Positions 36,708-48,685 of a stretch of 64,000 nt of DNA are shown here, piece after piece (position 1 is the stretch's first letter; each line of letters starts with the position of its first letter). The notes below the pieces were generated by a model. That model did no database searches, was not told where the DNA came from, and saw nothing but the letters and a program-made list of their open reading frames with translations. Source of the DNA: Arthrinium phaeospermum (lineage: Eukaryota; Ascomycota; Sordariomycetes; Amphisphaeriales; Apiosporaceae); NCBI GenBank assembly GCA_006503535.1, contig QYRS01000009.1, forward strand, positions 1,798,001 through 1,862,000, in the 5' to 3' direction. The position numbers and the translations under genes are program-made.

Positions 36708-37352
36708 GGCTACCTAGCAACTTCGCTTAATTGCCGCAGCATGGCTTTGTATCGTGGGAGATAGGAGTTGCCAATGCACCTCGATGGTCCTTTACTGGTT
36801 CCACATGCATGCCATGCCGCTTTGCCAGAGTGCCGTTCGTCGTCCTGGGTTTTTGGTTGCCATCTCGTCTTACTGCATGGAGAAAGGTTCTCAACCCGAG
36901 GCTGAACCGACCTAGACCAAGATACCGGGACGCCAGCCATACCACGCAAACAAGCCTTTGCAACTCAAAGGCGGGTGCGCAGTGCTGAGATTGGGGGGCA
37001 AGTCGAATGCCCCGAGGGCTTCCATGGCCGCAAATACCAGCAATTGCCGGAGACTTTGATGAGTGCCGGGCTTTGTGCACCCTGGTTCGAAGTTTCATCA
37101 ATGCGACGCCACGGGCAAATACCATACAAGCATTGATTGTGCGGATTGCCCTGATTAGCACCTCTCACCTTAAATAAACCCGCCGAGGGCCCTGTAGTCC
37201 TTGTGTAGCGTGACAATGACAGGTCCTATTCAGGTCGCCTGCAGGCTTGTGGCACCAACCGCCTCACATGCCCGGGGGCATAATAACACCTGCAGCGCTT
37301 CAACACGGGCAAACATTGTTACATGTGCATACGGAGTACACTCAGACATACA
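36708..37352. other. Intergenic stretch
   Basis: Between the hidden gene and the possible secreted protein ORF. Minus-strand ORF 36727-37161 has no domain and a biased composition; not called. Confidence 0.4.
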
Positions 37353-37712
37353 TCAATGTACATGCCTGCGCATCAGTTGTCGGTAGCGTCCAATGAGACC
37401 GGAGCTGACGCCGGACGAAGACTGTCCGAACCGACCTCCTCCCGATGGCTCGTATCTTTGATAGCCCAAGCCGCGAGCGATATAGTTCAGGATGGTGCTT
37501 ACTGCCAAGTTGTAGAGGGGCAGGAGCGCCCTCCAGGGTTCGTTGCTGGTGGCGTCGTCACCGAATTGCTGGAACTTCCAATGGCCTCCACCAAATGTAA
37601 TCGAGTGGATCCATTGATTGATTTTAGACGTTGAGATACAGGGGAAGGAGCTAAGACACAGTAAACTGCACGCTACTAGGCAGGCCGCTAGGCTCCCATA
37701 TCTGCATACCAT
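37353..37712 (-). CDS. Possible small secreted protein (hypothetical)
   Basis: A 119-codon ATG-started ORF. Residues about 6-26 are hydrophobic and small (GSLAACLVACSLLCLSSFPC), resembling a signal peptide. The rest contains aromatic- and Gly-rich segments (ITFGGGHWKFQQFGDDA) and no known domain. A consensus donor GTAAGC occurs inside the ORF, so it may be spliced. It sits in a gene-poor region near the LPMO. It may be a chance ORF; there is no second line of evidence. Confidence 0.3.
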   Translation of the reverse strand: MVCRYGSLAACLVACSLLCLSSFPCISTSKINQWIHSITFGGGHWKFQQFGDDATSNEPWRALLPLYNLAVSTILNYIARGLGYQRYEPSGGGRFGQSSSGVSSGLIGRYRQLMRRHVH

Positions 37713-40095
37713 ATGTAACCTCTGTTTGCACCTTCCTCAGCTCAAGTTATAGCTTCCGAGCCAACCAACAAATCAGGGAAAGAAAGACCAAGCGCTGTTG
37801 TCAATGAACCAGTTCAGCCAGGCCAATTTGCCCATTACATGTACTCCTCATACCCAACATTGACCGAAGTCATCAGGCCAGGGCGGCGTTACTGAGGTAC
37901 GCATTCTGAACCATCATCAGAGGATGGCAATGGATGACTGCCCACAGTGTGTTAATTGTCCGAGGCGTCCAGAGGTTCGATTAGCCTACCGTCCCAATCT
38001 AACAGAAACCAGCCTGCATGCGCATACCACTAGCAGGGGCTGGCTTATCAGAAATATAGCAGGGGCGTCAGCCTGCTACAGTACAACTTACCAAGGCCAG
38101 CTAGCTTGCTCTCGTTGCGATGGGAATTACGTACTTGACCAAGAGCCCATTACCAGGCTCCTCTGGACTCGTCTTGCTATATTAGCTATTCCTGGGCGAT
38201 CGCATCCTGATATTGTTTGATGGGCTTACGCCAAGGCCGTATCGCACTGGAGACGCATGGGTGAAGGTGAGCCGGCGGTATTGGCTTACGGGTCCATACC
38301 CTGACCTCAATTCCACTTTGGTCACAGTATAGGCTTGCCAACGGAGCCGACGCAGAGCTGGGCTGCTTACTTGCATCACCATCCTTGTCCTTCCCAGGTC
38401 ATGTGCCCCGTTGACTGCTTGGATTGATCCCGAAGGAGGGTGACCGCCCCTTCGGTTTTGCTGACCTCGACAAGTCTTCGTACGACCAAGGACAACGCAT
38501 AGAATGCCTATAAGGTGATCCGGTACGACCCTACCACTGCTAGTCAACCCGACTATGTGTCAAGGAACAAGCGCCGGTGGCTAAGACTGACACTTGGGTA
38601 AAGCTCGGGGCCTTTCATACTTGCCAGCGGTTTTCGCTTATCTTACATCACACAAGGCTACCTACCCATCCCCTCGACTTATTATAACAACAGTGACCAT
38701 TATAACAGCCTTGTACGATTTAACGCAATGATCATTGCCAATGGCAAAAAACAGCGGCAAAACTTGGCTTGTTTATTGCGTGATCGTCCGCCCGGGGTTC
38801 TCGACGGTAGCAAACACAGCACGGAGAGATATCACCCTGTCCTCGTCCAATGGTGGACATAGTCGCGATAGTACCGCTTACATATGTACCCTGCTCTCGG
38901 CGTCAAGCTGTAAAGGGCTACATATTCGTCTATTGGCAAATCCTGGTAGCAGATCGACTGGTGATTGGAGAGCACTGCTTACTCCAAATGGCAACGTGCA
39001 TTTGCAAAAGCGCAGTTAACAGCTTGCTAGAACCGAACGAGTAGTATACTTTCCAGAGGTCTGCATGGAAGCTACAGGGTGAATCAATCTCAAAGCTGAA
39101 ACCCCTCTGGGAGAAGGCCGATAGGTATGGAGGTTATGCCGTATAGCTTGATAGGCAAGTCCTCACAGCTCCTCTTTAGGCCCAAGATATGGATCCCTGC
39201 CAGAGAATCGCCGATTGAGATATGCCGCGTTGGACTGTTGCGGCTGCTTTTAACTGTCTTCCACTGGCCTGTACAGTTTTAGTCAACCCTGTACCAACTT
39301 CGAGGTATATGTGGTATGTGGTAGACATGAAGAGAGGGCCTAGGCGTGTATCCTACAGGGACATTTTTACAGGGGACCCAAGCCTACATGGACCTACACA
39401 GGCACACACACAGGCACGCACACACACACACACACACCAAACACACAAGTTGGCCCCCTCTCCCACACATTCATACACAGCATACACGTGGTAACAGCAT
39501 GGTCACTTTCCTCATTTCCAGAATTTTGGCCCCTCACCACACCATCGACCAGAACATGTAGTGCGCGTTGCGCTAGGGGAGACTCTGCCATTGTGTCAGA
39601 CGTGGTCTGGCGGCACAAGAGGCACGATGCGCCGAAGATAGCCCCGTAGAAGCATCAGGGAAGCTCCGAGGCAGCCCTATTGGAGACTTGCGTGTAAGTA
39701 GCTTACCCCCGAGGTCTAAATCCAGTGCCTGCTGCATGACGCCGCACTATTTGTGTCATCTTGTCCAGAGTCCAGTGGCGGGACTAGATGAGACGACCAT
39801 CTATAACCAAGTGTGAAGGGGCAATAAAGACAAAGGTAGCTGTTCGCCCATGCCTTCTCGGCTTCGCTTTTCTCGAGCGGCCTTTGCACGGTGTTGCCAT
39901 ATCATTCAGCCTCTGGTCATGCTATGTCGCCTCGACTTGTCAAGCACCTGAGAACATACAGTATCGGCCGAGGTGGTCTGCAACCTGTATAACACACCAA
40001 TGAGACTTCACCCGTCCAGGTCCAAAACCAACTTCTTCAAACCTGCTGAACCCGAGTCCCGAGGATACTGATCCCCCCACCTTCATTCTATCAAT
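37713..40095. other. Gene-poor intergenic region, 2.4 kb
   Basis: Upstream of the bHLH gene. Only short ORFs in conflicting frames; a CA-rich microsatellite is listed separately. No RNA gene or transposon recognised. Confidence 0.5.
39394..39438. repeat. CA-rich microsatellite
   Basis: Interrupted (CA)n array with GG/GC interruptions, ending in about nine uninterrupted CA units. Confidence 0.85.
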
Positions 40096-41353
40096 ATGGC
40101 GTACAGAAATCAGCAGATTTTTGGTAGCTCATCGAGCTGGTCCTCCGAGGTAAGCCACTTCGACTTCTACCACAACAGCAACGCTGAAAGGCACCGAGCT
40201 CCAATAAACCACCACGAGAGTTCTGTCAAAGGCGCCGGGTATGTGCTTGGTATGACAACGGACAAGCTGGGCTTGCTCGTGCCACGAAGCCGACCCTCCC
40301 GGAGATCTGAGGCTTTGGACTGGCCATGCCGATGGCCACATTGAACCAGATCTCGGAAATTTTGGGGTAAATTCAATTGCTTCCACCATACACATGACTG
40401 ATTGAAAGAACTAGGTCCCTATATCCACATCAACGGCCCATCCGTTTGCATATTCCACTCAAGACGAGGGGGATGGGACTGGGGCATCCTACACTACTGG
40501 ATCACACTCATGGCAGAACTACCACCATGGGTTGAATGATAACGATGCGGCCAATTTCTCGTATAATACTGCAGCTACCGACCTGTCCTCGGGCAGCCCA
40601 CATGGTCTGGATGGTGGCTGGACCTCGTCCGGGAGAGCTTCTCTCTCATACTCCACAACTAATTCCTACGACATGCCTCCCCAACGGCCTGCGCTGGTCG
40701 AAACAGCCAGCTACACGACCTCAGCCAGTCCCTACAACCATATGGGAGGTTTGTCACCCTCGGCATTTCCTAGCGACTCTGCTTCGTCGGTGGGTGCTGA
40801 GAACAGCACCCGGCACGCCTCGGTACCTAATACGCAGTTCATAGGACACTCCCAGAAGCCCCCTTCCTCTTCCAGGAAGAACAAGCGCCAGCTTCCCATG
40901 TCCCCAGCAAGCAATTCATCAACCACCGCCGCAGCAAACAAGTCCAAGCTACGAAGTGCCTCACGGACGTCCAAGAACACCCATCACAACCCACCCGCAA
41001 CAGAAGAAGAGCGCAAGAACCGGGAATCACATAACCAAGTGGAGAAGCAGTACCGCAACCGGCTCAATGCCCAGTTTGAGTTGCTTTTAGGGGTTCTGCC
41101 CCCCGACATCCGTGCTTCTAGCGAGGACGGTGACAGCAACGAGATGAGCACTGGTGACCGCAAAGTGAGCAAGGCCGAGGTCCTCGAAATGGCCAAGCGC
41201 TACATATTGAATCTAGAGGGGTCCCTCGAGGCCACCGAGGGCGAAAGAGACGACCTGCGCGCAGCCTTGGAAAAACGTCGGTGGTACTGTCAGTGCCCAG
41301 ACGGGGACGGGCATGGCATGGGAGGCGGCGGCTCTGGCAAGGGTGGCGGGTGA
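40096..41353 (+). CDS. bHLH transcription factor with SREBP-type basic region
   Basis: Exon 1 is 40096-40149 (MAYRNQQIFGSSSSWSSE), then a 265-bp intron (GTAAGC...CTAG) and exon 2 at 40415-41353; the join is in phase 0 and gives 330 aa. The N-terminal 210 residues are Ser/Thr/Gln-rich and disordered, with a basic Lys/Arg patch (KNKRQLP). The bHLH domain is at about 217-292: basic region RESHNQVEKQYRNRLN has the E-box contacts His-Glu-Arg and a Tyr next to the last Arg, as in SREBP/Tye7/Cph2-type factors, followed by helix 1, a long acidic loop with EDGDSNEMS, and helix 2 KVSKAEVLEMAKRYILNLE. There are no membrane segments, so unlike true SREBP it is not membrane-tethered. The C terminus is Gly-rich. 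Target genes unknown. Confidence 0.85.
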
Positions 41354-44300
41354 TATGAGCAAACCACATCAAGACGGAAAGGGGGAAGACACAGGCACGG
41401 TAAGGCATGGATTTGGCGCAGGTGACCTCTCTCAACGGTATCCTTTGAGGTAGAACGCGCCCCTGTCCGTACTACTCATCTAATATACACAGCATTTGAT
41501 TTGACGGTTATATGAACGCTGGACAATGAGCCCTCGCCCAAACCAATATTCGCTGCCGCGACAAGACCGGTGTAAGGATAAATATTGGAAGTATGGCTCT
41601 GTCGTGGGGCCAGCGTTGCTCCCTCGTGGTCCATCGCAAGGGCTGCATATAGTATGAATGTGACCTGTCGCATACGCGATCATGGAACCTTCCAACAAAG
41701 TTGTTTGGTACGGGCACCAAACTTGTCCCGCGCACGCAGCCTACTGAGTGACCATTGGGCCTCAAGGGGTTTCAACGGGTATGTATGTGGTGGCGCTTTC
41801 TATTCATGTCGGCTGCAGGTAAATCATGCCCCGGTTTGGAATTCACTGCGTCCACGACAAGCGACAAGAACGGCCTGGAACAGGGGGCGGACCACTGCAA
41901 ACAGCATCGTGAAAGCAACAGTAGCTACGTCGCCTTATTGCCTTCGTCACTTCTTACAGGCCAACTGCGACTGCGATGGCGTACTTTCGAAAGGAGGGCC
42001 AGGGTTCGAAGTTGCATCCGCAAGAAAGTCCCCTCGGGTACCAATAGCCCGTGATAGAACACGGCCGTCCACCCTCCCGCTACCTATGTTAAGCTGTTGG
42101 AGCGAAATGAAGGAAGGCCATCCATGGGGCCGCCCGGCATTAATAGCACGATATACGCCGGACCGAGGACGGCCCCCATTGCAACAGACAGACTGCCGAA
42201 AACTGAACCCCTTTTGACATAGAAAATTGCGTACATAAATGATCGTCGTGCTAGGACCCTTCTCCAAAAATGCCATCCCATTCAAAGGTTACGCCAGATG
42301 TACTGTTAGTCAACTAGCCAGGAGGCTTTATCACCTCATCAGCTCGCTTGCCTGCTGCGCCGCATGAAACCGAAATGAAGAAAAGACCCAGGAATTTTGG
42401 CCATGTTCGGATGCGCTGAGCGAAGGGAAGGGGTCAGGCGGCGGATCAAATCAGAGAGTCTACGGGGAATTTTAATAACTAACGGGGGAGAAACGCAGGT
42501 CCAATATGCCAATTCACAATATACCCATACGGGATAACCCATGCAGCGTTCGTGGAATGTGAGTGACATTTGGTAGAGACCTGGGTGTGGTGCGCTCCAA
42601 CATTATAGGCTCGTAGGCCCTGGACTAGCTGGCTATCTAACGACGTGCCTGCCAATGAGGCTCCAGGTTGAGCTCGTGGTAGGGTGCGTGGAGCGCATGC
42701 AGGTATGTAGGTATAGGTCGCATATTCCTACCCTACCTACCTACTACTACTCCTGCTCCTGTGCTCGACCCCAACCTTGGTTCGATCGGAGTACTTGCCT
42801 GATAGCACTCAGGTGAGCTTCCTTCAATGTTCCAAGACCCCATAGACCCCGAAGACCCCTAGCCCGCTCTACCAATGGGCATCGTCCCCACCTACATGAT
42901 CGGATGTGCGACTTCAACCTAGCCCCAAACCTCTCTCGCGATCGAATATACTTGATGTAAGGAAAGGCGAATGTTGGGCTACCCGGAAAAAGGAGAGACA
43001 AGGCTAATCACGATGATGGGCAGCATCCGCCGCACGTTATGTACCTACCATCAGAATGTACTCCCATTGAATGTATCAATCCATATTGTTTGTCACCTTA
43101 CCTCCTGCTTCTGCTTACTACGGCGGCGGCGTTCGTTGCCTGCCACTGAAAAAAGCCCCGCTGGACAGGAAGGCTGTAGCAAACAAAATGCGGCGGGAAC
43201 CCGGGACGATGGGGGTGTTAGCCGAGTTGCGGCGGCATGGGGCTCCCTCGACTCTCCAATCCCTCCCAATAACCCCAAAGAGCCAAGAGCGAAAGAGCCA
43301 GAGTCTCAGGGAAGCAGCTAGTCGCTGCAGGTCAGACTCTCGGGCGTCTGTATGGAGCTCGTCCCCTTGTTCACTTGCTCGACTTGACGTTACACAAGAA
43401 TGGAGATCCCCCAGGGAAGACGGAGGGAGAGGGGGAAAAGAAAGTGAGAAAAGACAAGAAGAAGAATCAAGCTTCAGCCCAGCTATCTGACCAGTACATT
43501 ATTGATTGGGTACCGTCTCTTCCCTTCTCTCCCGTCGAGATTCTCACTATTCTCACTCGCTGTCTTGTTCTCGACTGCATAGCATGGGAAAAGTACGAGC
43601 AATGAACGGAAAGGGAATAGAATGCGACAGGATTTCGGCACCGCGGGGCGGGGCGGGATACCGAATTCGACTAGCGGACATGACACTCTTTAAATGCTGC
43701 ATGTTAGTATGTCTATATGCAGACACTGATCATTCGTATGCGACCCAACCTTGAAATGCCTGTAAAAATAAACATTTTTTTTTTTAATAATAAAAATAAA
43801 TTCTTATATAAATTTTTTAAATCTTTCTAAATTAATATAAGAATATAGGATTTTTTTTTAAAATATTTATAAAGTATTTATATATTAAATAGCATTAAAT
43901 CCTTCAACTTCAATTCGGCACGCGGCGCGGTGGGTGTACATATGTTGGATAGTGGGGTTGAGCAACTTCAGTGGTAAATCTGCAAGCTGCAGTTCACCCA
44001 GTTGGCTTGTGGTTGGCTGGTGTAGGCTCCTGCATCGACGGAACGCGCAAGGGACAATACAAACCTTCACTCCCAATCCTCCTGCCTGAGAAAGGAAAGC
44101 GTTGCGGTCAATTGATCAACTGACCAATCAATTAGGTAAAGCCCAGCCCAAGCACCAACAACCACGCTTTTGGGTCACTTCCAATCGCACCCGCCTCTTG
44201 TCCATCACCAAGCTCCGACTGATCTGGATGTTGCTTGCTCTTGAACAAGCCTTCTCTCACAACACAGGAAGGCACACTTGGTCCTGCGCTGTGACTGGAA

Positions 44301-44593
44301 AGGTGCAGGTTGCATAATCTTTTTCAGAACCAAACAAGGCGATTGGTTTGCTCGTGGCAGCAGCCAAGATCGTTGATTCGTCTACAAACTCCCAACTCGT
44401 TTTTTTATTCTGGTAGTCCCATCCCAGGGATTATTCCTTTCACCCCACTATTGGCTGCTATTTTCCGGACAGTCTAAAAAAAAAGTTCCTGCCTACTGCA
44501 AACGGTACCTTGTACATCACGGCTCTCTCACACACCAGCCGACACCACCCTGTCAACACATTCAACTTGAAGTGAAGAAGACAGACCAACGCC
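41354..44593. other. Gene-poor intergenic region, 3.2 kb
   Basis: No gene called. On the minus strand between 41476 and 42300 several short open stretches in different frames have membrane-like hydrophobic segments (see findings). A plus-strand ORF of 210 codons (41585-42217) is Arg/Ser/Cys/Trp-rich and looks like an antisense shadow. An AT-rich block at 43764-43900 is listed separately. Confidence 0.5.
43764..43900. repeat. Isolated AT-rich block with imperfect inverted repeat
   Basis: About 135 bp that is almost entirely A/T, in a neighbourhood of ordinary base composition, with sharp edges. It includes an 18-bp imperfect inverted repeat: 43798-43815 against 43829-43846, 16 of 18 positions complementary, with a 13-bp loop. 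Confidence 0.8.
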
Positions 44594-47391
44594 ATGGCGA
44601 CGCACACTGCTATGACGCAGGGCAATGACCCGGATGTCCGAGGTCTCATCGAGCGGAATGTGGGCATCCTACACTTTGTCTCCCCCAAGGAACATGCATG
44701 GAACGGTGTCACCAGAAAGAGGTACGTATCAAACCAAACCAGACCCCCCATCTCTGGCACTTCATGATACCAATAAGCGTGCAACTTGGGTCGCTTAATC
44801 CTAGAGCGCTGAGCTCTTCTCTTCATGACTGCGAATCCTCGATCGTTCAAAGGGACAGCAGGCTGATGCCCCCTTCACAGATATACCGATTTCCAGGTAC
44901 ATGAGATCACCAAGGATGGCAAGGTCGTCAAGCTTGAGGATTTTTCTATGAACTCCCGAGAGTACAACCGCAAGGTATGGTTATCTTATCTGCCGCCCAC
45001 TTGATACCAGATTATGCATTTGTACTAACCCGCCATCGTAGGAAGCTGCCAAAGCCGGCAAGACACAGGCGCCTAATGCGCCTGTAAATGCTGCACCTCA
45101 GCAGTCGGCCCAACCCGTTGCTGCCAACAGTGCTTCCAATGCAACCGCTGGTCAAACCACTGGTGCGGCTGGCGGCAGCATCGCCCCCGAGTCGAAGGAT
45201 GCCGATGTATCCAAGGAGCCCAAATCCGAGTTCCTGGTGAACTTGGTAGGCCAGTCTGTGTTTGATGATCTGACCAATTTCTACAACAAGATATGCCAAG
45301 ATCCAAAGATGAAGCCTGCCAAGCACGGTTCCATGAAGCTTCCAGTGATTGAGGATCGACAGATGAGAACAAAGGTCCATGCTGTAGGTTATTCGTCCTA
45401 CGTCCCCTCGAGGAATAAGCGCTGATGAACAACAGGAAATTCGCGAGACCTTTTCTGGAAAGATTGAGACGAGTACCGACCAGAATGGCAATATTGTTGC
45501 TACAGCTTCTGGCTCGAACAAAAGATGGAACAAGGGCAGCAACGGACGTGGAGACCCCCAGGCTCCCAACCCCAAAAAGCTGGGCAAGTTTCTCCACTTC
45601 ACCATGTATAAGGAGAACCGAGACAGTATGGAAGCCGTGGGCAACATTGCTCGTATCTTGAAGGAGCATCCCCGGAATTTCAGCACTGCAGGCACCAAGG
45701 ATCGCCGTGCTACTACGTCTCAGAGAGTCAGCGTGAAGTCTCGAGACCCTTCCAAGATGCTCTTCATCAACGACCGGATCCGGGATATCAAGATCGGTGA
45801 CTTCAAGTTCGAGGAGAAGGACTTGTATCTTGGTTGCCTGAAGGGTAACGAGTTCACCATCGTTATGAAAGACTGCGTCTTCCGGGATTGCGAGAACGAA
45901 CCTTTCGAGAAACTGTTGAAGATTGCACAGTCTACAATCGATGACGCTTTGGAGCGCATCCACGAACGCGGATTCATCAACTACTTTGGCACACAAAGAT
46001 TTGGCACTTTCGAGATTGGTACCAACAAGATTGGCCTGAAGATCTTGAAAGATGATTTTGAGGGCGCTATCATGGACCTATTGTCGTTTGATGCCTCTCT
46101 GCTTGCCGTTGATACCTCCGTTGTCCCGCGACCTGGCGAGTTTGTTCGCTACGACGACATTGCCCGAGCTAAGGCTCTATCCAAATTCAAGGAAACCGGC
46201 AATGCAGAGGAGGCCTGCAAAGAGCTACCACGCCGGGCCAATTTGGAATTTGGTATCATCAAGCATCTGGCCAAGCAACCCAAGGACTTTGTTGGCGCTT
46301 TGATGTCGATACCCAGAAACATGCGCAGCATGTACCTCCATTCCTACCAATCGCTGGTTTGGAACTTTGTTGCAAGCAAGCGTTGGGAGCTGTACGGTGA
46401 TTCCATCGTTAAAGGGGATCTTGTACTCGTGAGCAGTAGCCAGCCAGTGAAGCCCACAGTTGACGAAGATGACGAGGAGAACATCCATCTTCCGAAGGAC
46501 AGCAACAACAATGACGACGACGACTTTGGTGTCCGCGAGGAAGCTCATGTGGTAACCGAAGAGGATATTCAGGCAGGCCGCTATACCATCAGAGATGTGG
46601 TCTTACCTTGCCCAGGTTCCGATATTGTTTATCCTGATAACGAGATTGGCAAGTATTACGTCGAGTTCATGGGCAAGGAAGAGAACGGCGCCCTTGATCC
46701 TTACGACATGCAACGCCGACAGAAGGAGTTCAGCCTGACTGGTGCTTACCGCAAGTTCATCGGTACCTTCATCGACCGTCCCACAGGCTCGGTTCGTTCC
46801 TACGCACATGACAACGATCAACTCGTGCCGACGGACTGGGACGATATCCAAGCTCAACGTGAAGCTCAGCGTGCCAAGGAACAGCAGGAACGACAGGAGC
46901 GAAGTGCGAATAACCCGGACGGCAAAATGACGGGCTGGTTCAATATCCAAGAGGATGATCGCCGTATTGCTGAAGCTGCTCGAGAGACCGAGCGTCGCAA
47001 AGCTGAAGCGGGTGAGGACACCGAGATCCGTTTCAATGATACCTGGGTCCAAACATCCCTGGACGGCAGCAACAAGAGAATCAAAGTGGACAAGCAGGTC
47101 AATGTGGTTGAGGGTGGCGAGCCATCGGCTGAATCTCACGCTGACGCCGAGAAGAATGCCACTGCCTCTGTTGTGCCAAACGCAGCAGCCGGCACGGATT
47201 CGCAAGCTGCTGGTACCAAGGAGCAAGCACCAGCTCCTGTAGACGACGCAATGGATGTCTCCAGTGACACCTCCCCGAAGTTACCTGCAGCGATCCCGGC
47301 CCCAGAGGCACCCAAGATTGCAATTATCCTCAAATTTTCCTTGCCTTCCAGCGAGTACGCTACGATTGTCCTTCGAGAGCTCCAAGGCTAG
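44594..47391 (+). CDS. pus7: Pus7, TruD-family pseudouridine synthase
   Basis: Pus7 converts specific uridines to pseudouridine in tRNAs, snRNAs and mRNAs. Four exons: 44594-44721, 44881-44974, 45042-45383 and 45436-47391, with introns of 159, 67 and 52 bp, all GT-AG; joins are in frame and give 839 aa. The N terminus has the conserved VGILHFVSP and YTDFQVHEI segments. The catalytic Asp lies in GTKDRRATTSQRVS at about residue 276. LGKFLHFTMYKENRDSMEA and INYFGTQRFG are further TruD landmarks, and the large insertion domain follows. The C-terminal about 130 residues are charged, Ala-rich and presumably disordered until the terminal IAIILKFSLPSSEYATIVLRELQG-type end. It stops at TAG; the same frame then stays open for 176 codons (next entry). 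Confidence 0.93.
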
Positions 47392-47394
47392 GAG

Positions 47395-48020
47395 CCCCGG
47401 GGCTGCAACACTACCGTACCTCGTTTTGGAACTACGCAATCTAAGCCAGTCAACAAGCCGTCAAACGGCGGTTTGCTCAATGCCAAAGCTTCTGAATTTG
47501 TACCGAAGAGATCTGGATCCGCTGGTTTGAATCCCGAAGCCACGTGTTTTCCGCCTGGTAGTGGGAAAGAAGCCTACTCGGCTCCAGAACCACAGGATGG
47601 GGGTCATAGCATCGGACCCGGCGATTTCTCTTTGTATGAGAAAGTGGAATCGGTTGTACCGTTTGAGAAGAAGATGGCGATTCCATCTAGCCAGCCCGAT
47701 TCGGCCTCTGCCAAAGAGGCGGGTTCTACTGTCGAAATCGACAATTGCCCCAAGTTATCTTCTACGGTTGATACTGCTGTCTCTGAGACCAAAATCTCAG
47801 ACAAATCGGACGCTGCCAAGGAGTCTTCTTTTGTGAAGACTGCAGACATCAAGAAGGAGGAGGAAACTGATCAGGGATCAACCGACGATTATGGTATAGG
47901 CTGGCCCTGTGTGATCCTCTAATGGCGCGAGCAAGATGATGACTGGGGTGGTTTGCAACTGCCTGGCACCGGTATTATTACCATGAAGGAAGCTCGGGCT
48001 GCTATTGCCGTTAATGCTGA
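47395..48020 (+). pseudogene. In-frame ORF behind PUS7 with PABP-binding PAM2 motif; possible gene relic or read-through extension
   Basis: Directly after the PUS7 stop the same frame is open for 176 codons to a TAA at 47920-47922. It encodes a PAM2 motif, LNAKASEFVPK (47476-47508), which matches the consensus by which proteins bind the MLLE domain of poly(A)-binding protein. A long Ser/Lys/Glu/Asp-rich acidic stretch follows, and it ends GWPCVIL, which formally resembles a CaaX prenylation box. There is no ATG before or near the PAM2 motif. Beyond the TAA the same frame again looks coding (WREQDDDWGGLQLPGTGIIT, MKEARAAIAVN) to about 48020. Readings: (a) relic of a separate PAM2 protein gene that lost its start and gained a stop; (b) PUS7 stop read-through or alternative splicing; (c) exon of a gene whose other exons I cannot see. 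I favour (a). Confidence 0.4.
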
Positions 48021-48685
48021 CGGCGATTGTACATTATTATTTGCGACCTGGTTTGCTTCAAGACGAGCCTACAAGGCTAAAAGGTTGTGGAAGATGGCAT
48101 TTGTTGATGATGGTCATTGATGATGTTGATCGACATGAAAATCAAGTGCCTAGGTCCAAGATCAGATACTTTGCAGTCAGTGGTAGAGTAGATACCCATT
48201 TTATGATGAACCATTTGCTCCTGCAGAGATACATTGAATCAAGTTGATTGATACGTGGTGCTCGTCCTCCTGATACCTACCTGGCACCTGCTCTCATAGG
48301 AATTGCTAAGCAACGAGCAAGACTTGGCTACGGTATGTGAATAAGCTGTTTTAGTCATTAAGGTTAAATGCATTTAATGAGGACTATGCACGACCCAGGC
48401 ATGGAAGATGTACTTACTGGAGCTAAGCTGCTTTACGTACCTGATTAACCTTAATGCCTGCTAAGACTGGACTTTTTGACAGTCGCGATCAATTGCGCGC
48501 CCGCCAGCCTGCCATCGCCACAGTTTGACAACTTTACACCTATTCTCACGATCGCTCTTGATCTACAGCCGATACCACCTACCCTCTCCAACTACCGGGA
48601 GCTAACGCGTTGGATAATTCACCTTCGTATTCCTCGTTTCGTCTCTCGATTGGCCTGACCGCACCCTGCCTGGGCGCTTTTCGAC
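48021..48685. other. Intergenic region upstream of PAF1
   Basis: Promoter and 5' UTR of PAF1. It contains repeated TTAATG/CATTAA-type short words around 48360-48460. No gene supported. Confidence 0.5.

Noticed and set aside
41585..42217. 210-codon plus-strand ORF
   Set aside because: Composition (Arg, Ser, Cys, Trp) is typical of an antisense shadow; no domain and no splice support.
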